A DNA stretch of 64,000 nucleotides from Diogma glabrata (lineage: Eukaryota; Arthropoda; Insecta; Diptera; Cylindrotomidae). The notes below the pieces were generated by a model, which did no database searches, had not been told where the DNA came from, and saw nothing but the letters and a program-made list of their open reading frames with translations. The stretch spans positions 188,446,930 to 188,510,929 of the forward strand of contig OY856188.1 in the NCBI GenBank assembly GCA_963693315.1, written 5' to 3'. Shown here piece by piece: positions 45,787 through 56,515 of the stretch. The first letter of the stretch is position 1. Each line of letters opens with the position of its first letter. Made by a program: the position numbers and the translations under genes.

Positions 45787-47721
45787 ACCCATGTCTTTGT
45801 TTTGAGTGGCCAGGGTCCAATCATCAGCGTAACCAAATTTCTTTGATGTTGTGTCAGGAATGTCATGAATGTACAAATTAAAAAGTAATGGTGCCAGGAC
45901 GGAACCCTGTGGTAAACTATTGTTAAGCATTTTAGACCTACTACAGGAACTGTTTAGATGAACTTTGAATACACGATTACTCAGCATGTTGTTAATTAAA
46001 CGCGAGATGGTGCTACAAGGTATTGCATTGAACAGCTTATATATAATCTCAATTCGCCAGACCGTGTCATATGCTGCAGTAAGATCGATGAATACTGCGC
46101 CTGTTTTTAGTTGTTTTTGATACCCAGCTTCGATATAGGATGTTAGAGCGAGCAGTTGGTCAGTGCAACTGCGATTGGGACGAAAACCAGCTTATTCGAC
46201 TGGGATCTGGTCATTCAATATCGGTGCGATACGATTGTATATGAGCCGTTCTAGCAATTTATAGCAGATGCTCAAAATGGCAATCGGGCGATAGCTTCCT
46301 GGTTCATTGGATGGTTTACCTGGCTTAAGTATCGCTATCACTTTCGTAGTCTTAAAATGTTTTGGTAGATTGCCGGTTCCTAGGACATTCGAGAAAAATT
46401 TAGTTAGCCACTGTTTTACATTTTTTCCAGCATTTTTAAGAAATTCTGGAAAAATGCCATCGTAGCCAGCTTCTTTTCCGTTTTTTGTTTGGGACAGAGC
46501 TGATTCTAGTTCTTCGCTACTAAAAGAGTTCGCATACTTCGATGGAGACGAGCAATTGCGCTTCATTTCTCTTAATTTGCGTTTAATTGTTCTCTTATGA
46601 AGGCGATTAATAGAAGAACGAGACATATTTACTATGTGATTTGCGATGTCCTTTGGATTTATTTTATTGTTAGCACGAGTAATTGAGTTTGAGCCACCCA
46701 GTTTCCGAAGGAGACTCCATGCTTCCCTGCTTGAATGGGAAAAATCAATGTTTTCAACAGCGTTAATCCACTTTTGTTTTCTCGCGGCGTCCAGTGAGTA
46801 TATTAAGTCATCAGCCACGTCTGCCTCACCACTACTAAGGTACTCCTCATATAATATATCGCTCTCTTTACTCCAGCCAGGAATATATTCTTCACGAAAG
46901 CCTCTTCGGATGCATTTCTTTGCAGTTGAGATGATGGCTCCAACAAATCTATCGTAATTTTTAGGAATGGGTTGGATCCAGCGAATCACTGCATCCAACT
47001 GCAACCTATATTTAGCCCAGTCAGCTTTGTTAAAATTCCATCTAGGTTGAGGAGTAGAGTTAACGAGTGGAATTTGGATTCCTACCTCCAGAATTACTGG
47101 ACGATGTTGAGAGTGTGGAAAACCTTGTAAGACAGCCCTAGATATTGGAATAGGGTTACGTTGTTCGTTTTTTGTGGAAAAACAGAGGTCGGGATTGTAA
47201 TCGCTTCGCCATCTTGCAGATCTAAAGGTTTTCAAGTCTTTCGCATCATATACCAGGAACATGTTGTTATCATCCGCCCAGTCGGTCAGTTGCACGCCAT
47301 TGGTATTATTATTTGAGTAGGACCACTGGGTGTGATGGCTATTGAAGTCACCAGCATATATTGCTGGGTGATGAAATAATGGTAGAGTAGCAGCTGGCCA
47401 TCCTGTATTTGGGGGCTTGTATACGTTTACAATTTTCGTGTCCGATATATCAACAACAATGAGATGTATATCGTTGTCCGTCTGTGTAAGTACGTGCGTG
47501 CAGTTCAGGATTTCTGACTTAACATACGTGCCAGATCCATATGATTGATGGTAAATAGCACTAATTAATTTGTAACCAACAATGTTTCCTCTAGATGTAA
47601 GTTGCGCTTCATCTGCTGCATGCGTTTCTTGTAGAATTATAACGTCGATGTCGTAATCTTTTAATAATCTTTGTAAATGTTCAGTTTTTGACCTGCTTAT
47701 GCCTTCAATGTTCAGTTGCAA
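45787..47721 (-). pseudogene. Non-LTR retrotransposon ORF2, endonuclease and reverse-transcriptase palm, copy 1
   Basis: 47721-46192 opens with the apurinic-type endonuclease (LQLNIEGISRSKTEH, IILQETH, AIYAGDFNSHHTQW, SQHRPVILEVG). It continues through a helical linker into reverse-transcriptase blocks KNGKEAGYDGIFPEFLKNAG, FKTTKVIAILKPGKP and SYRPIAILSICYKLLERLIY. A single TAA follows IPVE at about 46194. The same frame then holds the first catalytic aspartate region, LPQGSVLAPLLFNLYIHDIP and FGYADDWTLATQ (YADD box). It breaks at 45787 at the CACTA-like insertion. The frame opens slightly before 47721 with VRILQLN, so the Met is not certain. No ORF1 is visible in the about 200-nt leader. Confidence 0.92.
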
Positions 47722-48264
47722 AATACGGACTGAAGATCCAATATTTTTTGTCTTATGGTGCTGAAAGTACCGTTGTTATTGTGATTTTGATTTTGGTTCA
47801 TATTTATTTTTTTTTGTATTACAGCCAAGAGTTCGAAATGAAATGTTTGGCTACCAAGTTGAAATAGACTATTTGCGTAATCCAGGGTGCAGCACGAGGA
47901 GCTTATCTATTTCACACACCCCTTTCACTTACGACTAATTCTTCTTACGAGGTCTGGCTGTCGCGGGCTCTTGGTCTATGATGGATTTTAACTATTGTTT
48001 TTTTGTTTATTTTTTTTTTTTGTTTAAAATACCGGTTATCAGGTCATGCGTTTTGACAACGTAGGTTTTGTTTGAACTAAGTTAAACGTAAGACATCATA
48101 ATTTAAGTGAGAATATTCATATAGTATGCAGTTTCTAGTTTTTCAAAATCCTTAAATTTAAAAATAAAGGTGGTTTGATATTGTCTTTAAATTTATATTA
48201 TATATTTATATTTAATTAACAACAAATTTGTTGCTTTTAGAATGTCATTTACACTTGTAATCAT

Positions 48265-49179
48265 TCATGAAGACGATTCAGAAGCAGATAGTACGGTACG
48301 GATAGATAATGTACGGAACTCGAGCCCTTTCCAGAACTTTAAGCAATCTAGACCTCTTATTGCGCGATGTATTTTAGTAGGTCTATATTTATTAAAGCTC
48401 ACAAGCAACCTGGAGGTTTCTACAATCTGCACTGCAGACCATTTTGTTCGAAAATTGAAACTACCGCAGGTCCATCCAACCAAACATTTCTGTATTACAC
48501 CTGAAAAAATGTACCTCTTTTAGTTAAATAAATATCAAAAATTAAACATATTTTTACCAAGATCTAGCAAATGTAACGAGTCTGCAATTATAAAATCTTC
48601 AACCATATCAATGGGCAGTGCCTCAAGCATTGGTTCACATATATGGTGATCCGGATCTTCTCTATTACAAAAGCTCTTATCAGTTCTCAATGGGCAATCG
48701 ATTCGGGGAAAACTCATTTGATGCCAGCCATTTTGGGAATTAAAATAAACAGTACCTTTAACAAATGCTCTTGCTGGTGTATCACAAATGAAGCATCTCA
48801 CTTTGATTGAAATTTTTTGCTGATATACAACAACGCCATTTTGCAAACAGTCAACAAGTTCTTTGACAAATTCTCCCAAATACTCTTGTGGATCTGGTTT
48901 TTTTACCCCACTATATATGCCAATTATCATGGGGTTGCTATTTGGCATATTGACAAATTTGAATAATATTGGCCAAAATTCTGTTAAAGAACTCTTGTAA
49001 AGTGGAAGTCCATCGATGTTAAATGAAACCAAAAGCTCATATGGCTGTTGAATATCACTAAATATGGTTTTTAAACATCTTTTTAACCCATAATGCCAAT
49101 ACATTCCATAGTCCATTTTTGTTATATTGACGACTGATATCGACGGTGTAGATAAAAACGTTCTCGCATCCTTTGGCAA
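48265..49179 (-). pseudogene. CACTA/EnSpm-type ORF, copy 2 (in the duplicated unit)
   Basis: Same exon pair as copy 1, displaced by 4177 bp: exon A ends at 48558 and exon B spans 48500-48265. No coding difference was seen. This copy has only the right CACTA-like terminus (near 49963), because the duplicated unit starts inside FB3. Confidence 0.6.
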
Positions 49180-49963
49180 TCCATCAACACCGAAATTCGT
49201 TAAAATAGCATTTTTAATCAGTCACTTTCACTTTTCGATAATATGTTGCAGCCCGCGTAAATGGTTTGGTCGATCTCCGAAAATTAGATGACCCATGCTT
49301 ATTTACTTTGTTTTTAGGCATAATGGAAAACAACATTCAATTCTCCACTAGAAAAAAAAATTCGCAAATCGCTGCGTAAAATAGCAATTTTTTATGAATT
49401 CTGCCAATATTAAAAATTATTTGTTTTATTTTATGTATATCATTAAATGTCAAAAGAACGGTTTTAAGCTTTTGAATTAATAACCGTTTCCAAACCAAGA
49501 ATTTAACAGAGTTATATTGCGATAGTTTGCTAGCAGTTTCTTGACTGATGTTTAAAAACTTATTATTTTAGTTAAATTTTACCAACCAAAAACCGTTAGT
49601 TAGTCCATAACAAACAACTAAAATTAAAAGGTTAAATTTATGTAATTAAAAAACTGTTAAAATCAATATTATTATTAACCGAAATTCCACGACTTATAAA
49701 CTCAAAACGAATAACGGTTAGTTAACCGCAAAATGTTGATAGTTTATACGGGTGGTTAACCCACCGTTATTTCACAAACACATTTCAACCGATATGATAT
49801 TTTAGTTTTTTTACTGTTTCATAACCCTCAAATATCAACCGTTAAGAAGTAATAGATAAATTCCCAAAAATTTCTAATAAAGTTGAAAATGATCGGTGAA
49901 ATGCTAGTCCTGCGACGGTTTTTTGCAACCGCTAGGCTCAACGGTTGGAAATTGTTTGTTGGG

Positions 49964-51898
49964 ACCCATGTCTTTGTTTTGAGTGGCCAGGGTCCAATCA
50001 TCAGCGTAACCAAATTTCTTTGATGTTGTGTCAGGAATGTCATGAATGTACAAATTAAAAAGTAATGGTGCCAGGACGGAACCCTGTGGTAAACTATTGT
50101 TAAGCATTTTAGACCTACTACAGGAACTGTTTAGATGAACTTTGAATACACGATTACTCAGCATGTTGTTAATTAAACGCGAGATGGTGCTACAAGGTAT
50201 TGCATTGAACAGCTTATATATAATCTCAATTCGCCAGACCGTGTCATATGCTGCAGTAAGATCGATGAATACTGCGCCTGTTTTTAGTTGTTTTTGATAA
50301 CCAGCTTCGATATAGGATGTTAGAGCGAGCAGTTGGTCAGTGCAACTGCGATTGGGACGAAAACCAGCTTATTCGACTGGGATCTGGTCATTCAATATCG
50401 GTGCGATACGATTGTATATGAGCCGTTCTAGCAATTTATAGCAGATGCTCAAAATGGCAATCGGGCGATAGCTTCCTGGTTCATTGGATGGTTTACCTGG
50501 CTTAAGTATCGCTATCACTTTCGTAGTCTTAAAATGTTTTGGTAGATTGCCGGTTCCTAGGACATTCGAGAAAAATTTAGTTAGCCACTGTTTTACATTT
50601 TTTCCAGCATTTTTAAGAAATTCTGGAAAAATGCCATCGTAGCCAGCTTCTTTTCCGTTTTTTGTTTGGGACAGAGCTGATTCTAGTTCTTCGCTACTAA
50701 AAGAGTTCGCATACTTCGATGGAGACGAGCAATTGCGCTTCATTTCTCTTAATTTGCGTTTAATTGTTCTCTTATGAAGGCGATTAATAGAAGAACGAGA
50801 CATATTTACTATGTGATTTGCGATGTCCTTTGGATTTATTTTATTGTTAGCACGAGTAATTGAGTTTGAGCCACCCAGTTTCCGAAGGAGACTCCATGCT
50901 TCCCTGCTTGAATGGGAAAAATCAATGTTTTCAACAGCGTTAATCCACTTTTGTTTTCTCGCGGCGTCCAGTGAGTATATTAAGTCATCAGCCACGTCTG
51001 CCTCACCACTACTAAGGTACTCCTCATATAATATATCGCTCTCTTTACTCCAGCCAGGAATATATTCTTCACGAAAGCCTCTTCGGATGCATTTCTTTGC
51101 AGTTGAGATGATGGCTCCAACAAATCTATCGTAATTTTTAGGAATGGGTTGGATCCAGCGAATCACTGCATCCAACTGCAACCTATATTTAGCCCAGTCA
51201 GCTTTGTTAAAATTCCATCTAGGTTGAGGAGTAGAGTTAACGAGTGGAATTTGGATTCCTACCTCCAGAATTACTGAACGATGTTGAGAGTGTGGAAAAC
51301 CTTGTAAGACAGCCCTAGATATTGGAATAGGGTTACGTTGTTCGTTTTTTGTGGAAAAACAGAGGTCGGGATTGTAATCGCTTCGCCATCTTGCAGATCT
51401 AAAGGTTTTCAAGTCTTTCGCATCATATACCAGGAACATGTTGTTATCATCCGCCCAGTCGGTCAGTTGCACGCCATTGGTATTATTATTTGAGTAGGAC
51501 CACTGGGTGTGATGGCTATTGAAGTCACCAGCATATATTGCTGGGTGATGAAATAATGGTAGAGTAGCAGCTGGCCATCCTGTATTTGGGGGCTTGTATA
51601 CGTTTACAATTTTCGTGTCCGATATATCAACAACAATGAGATGTATATCGTTGTCCGTCTGTGTAAGTACGTGCGTGCAGTTCAGGATTTCTGACTTAAC
51701 ATACGTGCCAGATCCATATGATTGATGGTAAATAGCACTAATTAATTTGTAACCAACAATGTTTCCTCTAGATGTAAGTTGCGCTTCATCTGCTGCATGC
51801 GTTTCTTGTAGAATTATAACGTCGATGTCGTAATCTTTTAATAATCTTTGTAAATGTTCAGTTTTTGACCTGCTTATGCCTTCAATGTTCAGTTGCAA
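49964..51898 (-). pseudogene. Non-LTR retrotransposon ORF2, endonuclease/palm, copy 2
   Basis: Displaced duplicate of 45787-47721, with the same in-frame TAA after IPVE, so the stop predates the duplication. One replacement: SQHRPVIL of copy 1 is SQHRSVIL here. This unit lacks the C-terminal ORF2 part altogether, since the duplication did not include 41056-43772. Confidence 0.92.
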
Positions 51899-52120
51899 AA
51901 TACGGACTGAAGATCCAATATTTTTTGTCTTATGGTGCTGAAAGTACCGTTGTTATTGTGATTTTGATTTTGGTTCATATTTATTTTTTTTTGTATTACA
52001 GCCAAGAGTTCGAAATGAAATGTTTGGCTACCAAGTTGAAATAGACTATTTGCGTAATCCAGGGTGCAGCACGAGGAGCTTATCTATTTCACACACCCCT
52101 TTCACTTACGACTAATTCTT

Positions 52121-52505
52121 ATCTACAGGTGCATTTTTATTTAATAGCTAAGACTCAATAAGTAGGTAAGACTCGTTGTTTAATTTCTCTATCAGAAATA
52201 GTTGAAATTTTTGACAATGATTACTTGAATCTAATTTTGAGTGTAAACTGTTTGTGGTGTATGAAAACACAAAAGCAAAAACAGAACAGGTAATAGTTAT
52301 TACCAAAATCAATGAAACTACACCTACTATCTACACCCTATTTACAAGAAGAATATGTGCAAAATTTTTACAAAAATATTAATATTTACAAAAAATATTT
52401 ACAGATTATATTTACAAATATTGGTAGTAGAAAAAACAATCCCTAAAAAAACTACTCTCCCAAAACGGTTTTTTTTGTTCAAATTAAAAATGAATAAGTT
52501 TATCC
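52121..52505. other. LTR-element interior 3' of the gag-like frame
   Basis: AT-rich with ATATTTACAAA repeats (52370-52425). No pol-like frame is present, suggesting a non-autonomous LTR element. Confidence 0.4.
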
Positions 52506-53090
52506 CTAACTTATCCTACAGCCAGGGACAGGAGCCACCTGTGGACCGATCCACTTCATTGGGGTTTCTTCTTCCTGCTGCTTGATCGGTGAGATGGAGA
52601 CCTCCTCGACCGGCTCAATTGCTTGAGTATGCTTGACCGAGGAAGACTCCATCTCCTCGACCAAGCAACTCTCTTCCCTCTTCTTCCTCCTCAAATCCTT
52701 CTGTCGCTTCCCGACCCTCTGATTTCTCTTGACCCTCCTCCTTTCCCGCCAGCCCCCATTTGGTTCCGATAGTAGGAGTTCCTGGAACAGCTGTTCCAGA
52801 AGCTCTTCCACTATCTGGTTCGAATCCGGGTCCGACAGTGGAAGTTCCTGAAGCACCTGCTCCAGAAGCTCACTCACTGTCTGGTCCGAATGTGGCTGTG
52901 GGTCAGGAATCAGATCCAGCCCCCCTAGATCACCAGGTCGGGTCTTTTGTCTAACGGGTCTATAGACCTGTCCTACCTTCCTCTTTGTATTTCCCTTCCA
53001 TACATTTTGAACCCCGTTGAAGAGGGACCGAACCGCCACCACATCTTCCCCTTTTAAGGCTCTCCGCCCTTGCTGTCTTCTTGTACACAT
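52506..53090 (-). CDS. Gag-like ORF of a small LTR element, open, 194 aa
   Basis: I chose the Met at 53090 (MCTRRQQGRRALKGEDVVAV) because it follows a TGAAG context after a long AT-rich leader; the frame is open to 53225. The N-terminal third is basic. The middle has two imperfect 27-residue repeats (SELLEQVLQELPLSDPDSNQ and VEELLEQLFQELLLSEPN). Next come a strongly basic segment (WRERRRVKRNQRVGKRQKDL) and an acidic tail. No CCHC knuckle, protease or reverse transcriptase is seen. Its position about 360 nt after a primer-binding site suggests a gag-position product; function is unknown. Codon use is less AT-rich than the surroundings. It has no stop, unlike most ORFs here. Confidence 0.55.
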   Translation of the reverse strand: MCTRRQQGRRALKGEDVVAVRSLFNGVQNVWKGNTKRKVGQVYRPVRQKTRPGDLGGLDLIPDPQPHSDQTVSELLEQVLQELPLSDPDSNQIVEELLEQLFQELLLSEPNGGWRERRRVKRNQRVGKRQKDLRRKKREESCLVEEMESSSVKHTQAIEPVEEVSISPIKQQEEETPMKWIGPQVAPVPGCRIS

Positions 53091-53447
53091 CTTCAAAAAA
53101 AATTCCAAATATATAATATATTTTCCAAAAAAAAAGATTAAAAAAAACCAATAACTGGTTATCAAAAACAAAGACATTGAATGACCAGTTTCAAATATTT
53201 TATATATATCTATAAAAAAACCCAAACTGGTTTATAAAAAAGAAGTCAAACTTTATCGACCAATTAAAACAACTCATCCAAATATTTTAATCTAAAACCA
53301 AACTGGTTTGACGGCCAACGCCTAAGACCATCAAAAATTATACAACAAAAATTGTCTCCAAACACCAAAAACCAGTTTGACACCGCCCTAAATTTTTTTG
53401 CGCCAAAAATAAGCTCCTATCAAAAAAAAATACTACAAAGCCCCAAG

Positions 53448-53465
53448 GTCCCTGTTTCGGCGCCA
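53448..53465 (-). promoter_or_regulatory. Putative tRNA-Lys primer-binding site
   Basis: On the minus strand TGGCGCCGAAACAGGGAC differs only slightly from the classic lysine-tRNA primer site of retroelements. It lies five bases after GCTACA, the proposed LTR 3' end at 53471. Confidence 0.65.
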
Positions 53466-53509
53466 GAATTTGTAGCTGTTGAACTTTTATAGACAAATAA
53501 TTCTATATA

Positions 53510-54801
53510 CTAGGTCATTCAATAAGTCCGTAGGATGACACATAGATGGCGTTACTAGAATTTTTTCCATATGATTTTTATTTAGTACTAACCTTCAAAC
53601 GATACGTGTATAAATTTGACAGCAATCTGACTATTTATTCGTGAGTTCTAGCATTTTGTGTGAAGCAACTTTTGTTTTTGAAAAAAAATGGAAAAAAGTG
53701 AATTTCGAATTTTAATAAACCATTGCTTTTTGATGAAAAAAAATACAGTGGAAACCAAACAATGGCTTGATAAACATTATCCAAACTCTGCTCCATCGAG
53801 ACAAATGGTAGAGAAGTGGATGGCTGAATTTAAATGTGGTCGTACCAGCACAAAAGATGCAGAGCGCAGTGGACGCCCAAATGAGGCTGTTATTCCAGAA
53901 AACATAAAAAAAATCCACAAATTGGTTATGAACGATCGCAAATTGAAGGTGCACGAAATAGCTGACATTGTAAAGGTAGCAGATGGTAGTGTTTTTACCA
54001 TTTTACATGAACATTTGGGTATGCGAAAGCTCTGTGCAAATTGGGTGCCGCGTGAGCTCACAGTCGACCAAAAACAACAACGAATCGATGCTTCGGAGGA
54101 GTCTTTGGCACTGTTAAACCGCAATAAAAGGGAATTCTATCGTAGATATGTGACAATGGATGAGACATAGCTTCACAATTACACACCAGAATCCAAAAGA
54201 CAGTCAGCTGAGTGGACAGCAGTCGACGAACCGAATCCAAAGCGAGCAAAGACGCAACAGTCGGCCGGTAAGGTGATGGCGTCTGTATTTTGGGATACGA
54301 ACGGAATAATATTCATCGACTATCTCCAAAAAGGAACCACCATCAACAGCAAGTATTACTGTGAACTTTTGGATCGATTGAAGGCTGAAATCGCAAAGAA
54401 ACGGCCACATTTGCAAAAGAAAAAAGTGTTGTTTCACCAAGATAATGCACCGTGTCACAGATCGATGAAAACGATGGCAAAATTGAATGAATTGGGCTTT
54501 GAATTGCTTACCCACCCACCATATTCTCCAGATTTAGCCCCCAGCGACTTTTTCCTGTTTTCAGATCTCAAGAGAATGCTTGCTGGAAAGAAATTTAAGT
54601 CCAATGATGAAGTAATCGCTGAAACTGAGGCCTATTTTGACGAGAAAGAGAAATCGTACTATAAAAGTGGTATAGAAAAGTTGGAAAATCGCTATACTCG
54701 TTGTATCGCCCTCGAAGGCAACTATGTTGAATAAAAAAATCGAGTTTTGTCAAAATGTTGTTTTTTTCTTACTTATCCTACGGACTTATTGAACGACCTG
54801 T
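53510..54801 (+). mobile_element. mariner transposon, copy 1
   Basis: About 1.29 kb with ends AGGTCATTCAATAAGTCCG and the inverse at 54776-54800, inserted at TA as usual. It encodes a transposase with one stop (53688-54734). Confidence 0.92.
53688..54734 (+). pseudogene. mariner transposase copy 1, one nonsense codon
   Basis: Full-length frame of 348 codons, MEKSEFRILINHCFLMKKNT to IALEGNYVE. It has the N-terminal helix-turn-helix DNA-binding half, the WVPREL linker, then the catalytic half with MDET, LFHQDNAPCH and HPPYSPDLAPSD (D,D34D). TAG replaces the Trp of the MDETW motif (54168-54170), right after the first catalytic aspartate. It differs from copy 2 at only a handful of residues. The motif pattern is like irritans-group mariners. 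Confidence 0.93.
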
Positions 54802-54813
54802 TATATATACGTA

Positions 54814-56105
54814 CTAGGTCATTCAATAAGTCCGTAGGATGACACATAGATGGCGTTACTAGAATTTTTTCCATATGATTTTTATTTAGTACTAACCTTC
54901 AAACGATACGTGTATAAATTTGACAGCAATCTGACTATTTATTCGTGAGTTATAGCATTTTGTGTGAAGCAACTTTTGTTTTTGAAAAAAAAATGGAAAA
55001 AAGTGAATTTCGAATTTTAATAAAGCATTGCTTTTTGATGAAAAAAAATACAGTGGAAACCAAACAATGGCTTGATAAACATTATCCAAACTCTGCTCCA
55101 TCGAGACAAATGGTAGAGAAGTGGATGGCTGAATTTAAATGTGGTCCTACCAGCACAAAAGATGCAGAGCGCAGTGGACGCCCAAATGAGGCTGTTATTC
55201 CAGAAAACATAAAAAAAATCCACAAATTGGTTATGAACGATCGCAAATTGAAGGTGCACGAAATAGCTGACATTGTAAAGGTAGCAGATGGTAGTGTTTT
55301 TACCATTTTACATGAACATTTGGGTATGCGAAAGCTCTGTGCAAATTGGGTGCCGCGTGAGCTCACAGTCGACCAAAAACAACAACGAATCGATGCTTCG
55401 GAGGAATCTATGGCACTGTTAAACCGCAATAAAAGGGAATTCTATCGTAGATATGTAACAATGGATGAGACATGGCTTCACAATTACACACCAGAATCCA
55501 AAAGACAGTCAGCTGAGTGGACAGCAGTCGACGAACCGAATCCAAAGCGAGCAAAGACGCAACAGTCGGCCGGTAAGGTGATGGCGTCTGTATTTTGGGA
55601 TACGAACGGAATAATATTCATCGACTATCTCCAAAAAGGAACCACCATCAACAGCGAGTATTACTGTGAACTTTTGGATCGATTGAAGGCTGAAATCGCA
55701 AAGAAACGGCCACATTTGCAAAAGAAAAAAGTGTTGTTTCACCAAGATAATGCACCGTGTCACAGATCGATGAAAACGATGGCAAAATTGAATGAATTGG
55801 GCTTTGAATTGCTTACCCACCCACCATGTTCTCCAGATTTAGCCCCCAGCGACTTTTTCCTGTTTTCAGATCTCAAGAGAATGCTTGCTGGAAAGAAATT
55901 TAAGTCCAATGATGAAGTAATCGCTGAAACTGAGGCCTATTTTGATGAGAAAGAGAAATCGTACTATAAAAGTGGTATAGAAAAGTTGGAAAATCGCTAT
56001 ACTCGTTGTATCGCCCTCGAAGGCAACTATGTTGAATAAAAAAATCGAGTTTTGTCAAAATGTTGTTTTTTTCTTACTTATCCTACGGACTTATTGAACG
56101 ACCTG
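54814..56105 (+). mobile_element. mariner transposon, copy 2
   Basis: About 1.29 kb with the same inverted ends as copy 1, starting 13 bp after it, in the same orientation. The intervening TATATATACGTA supplies the TA targets. Confidence 0.92.
54993..56039 (+). CDS. mariner transposase, full-length open frame
   Basis: 348 residues. The start is taken at MEKSEFRILIKHCF because it matches the family start; the frame is open 16 codons further upstream (54945). The N-terminal paired-type helix-turn-helix would bind the inverted ends. The catalytic triad is MDETW, HQDNAPCH and APSD, with 34 residues between the second and third aspartates. It cuts and pastes the element into TA sites in the nucleus. 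Compared with copy 1 it has Trp intact, but HPPCSPDLAPSD instead of HPPYSPDLAPSD, and CGPTS for CGRTS. The Tyr is highly conserved in mariners, so activity is doubtful. It is the best-preserved transposase in the window. Confidence 0.93.
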   Translation: MEKSEFRILIKHCFLMKKNTVETKQWLDKHYPNSAPSRQMVEKWMAEFKCGPTSTKDAERSGRPNEAVIPENIKKIHKLVMNDRKLKVHEIADIVKVADGSVFTILHEHLGMRKLCANWVPRELTVDQKQQRIDASEESMALLNRNKREFYRRYVTMDETWLHNYTPESKRQSAEWTAVDEPNPKRAKTQQSAGKVMASVFWDTNGIIFIDYLQKGTTINSEYYCELLDRLKAEIAKKRPHLQKKKVLFHQDNAPCHRSMKTMAKLNELGFELLTHPPCSPDLAPSDFFLFSDLKRMLAGKKFKSNDEVIAETEAYFDEKEKSYYKSGIEKLENRYTRCIALEGNYVE

Positions 56106-56209
56106 TTATATGACAAAAACGAGAAAAAAACTAACTGGGAATGATTGTTCCAGACGTGCCCAGAGTTTGGAATCTCCTATCTAAACTTCTATATTCTTAG
56201 CCTGACATT

Positions 56210-56515
56210 TCACTCAAAAAAATATAAGTAATAACAATGATAAAATAATAAACAAAATGAATAACATTAGTACCTTAAAGTATATGTATAGCTGGATGTC
56301 ATATCTCCAAAAATATTGTTCACCGGTATCCCATGAATGACCGGTCCATTAAATTTTGTATCGTAATTCTTCTTCCAGGTATTGATGGAGTCACTATGTA
56401 TGCCTTTTACTGTGGTAAATGCTGCTCGATAATTATTTTTGATACGAACGTTGCTTCGACAAGATTTGGATTTGCTTCAATAACAATAACAATACAATAA
56501 TAACAACAATAATAA
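56210..56515. other. Flank beyond the LTR, no gene
   Basis: Non-coding spacer leading into an AATAACAAT run and the hexanucleotide array. Confidence 0.4.

Larger units (their letters stand above)
41046..52113 (-). mobile_element. Non-LTR retrotransposon insertion, 10-bp target duplications, expanded by later events
   Basis: The 3' end at 41056 is a TTTATTTATTTATTTATTTA tail (TAAA repeats on the coding strand). The 5' end at 52103 reads GAAAGGGGTGTGTG on the coding strand. Identical 10-mers ACTTACGACT flank it at 41046-41055 and 52104-52113. The original element was about 3.3 kb. The present 11 kb results from a CACTA-like insertion (42250-45786), a foldback insertion into that, and a tandem duplication of 43773-47943. 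A third copy of the 10-mer at 47927-47936 marks the 5' end of the first unit. Confidence 0.9.
43773..52120. repeat. Tandem duplication, 2 x 4171 bp, unit step 4177 bp
   Basis: 43773-47943 and 47950-52120 are nearly identical. I noted three clear base differences: near 45231/49404, near 46122/50300 (A/C change), and near 47099/51276 (Pro to Ser in the ORF). The junction (47944-47949) is CTTACG, a 6-bp filler that copies part of the neighbouring ACTTACGACT. The left breakpoint is inside the FB3 right end. The right breakpoint is 7 bp beyond the non-LTR 5' target duplication. Confidence 0.95.
53471..56207 (-). repeat. Short LTR (about 140 bp) split by two mariners
   Basis: On the minus strand the LTR would begin TGTCAGGCTAAG at 56207, run to 56106, skip both mariners, resume at 53509 with TATAGAATTATTTGTCTATA (a TATA-like promoter) and end GCTACA at 53471. 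TG...CA ends and the adjacent primer site support this. The second LTR was not found. Confidence 0.5.

Noticed and set aside
46646..46957. Plus-strand 103-codon frame (also 50823-51134)
   Set aside because: Shadow of the retrotransposon ORF2 on the minus strand.
53712..54515. Minus-strand frames inside mariner (and counterparts at 55017-55820)
   Set aside because: Antisense to the transposase with its catalytic motifs.
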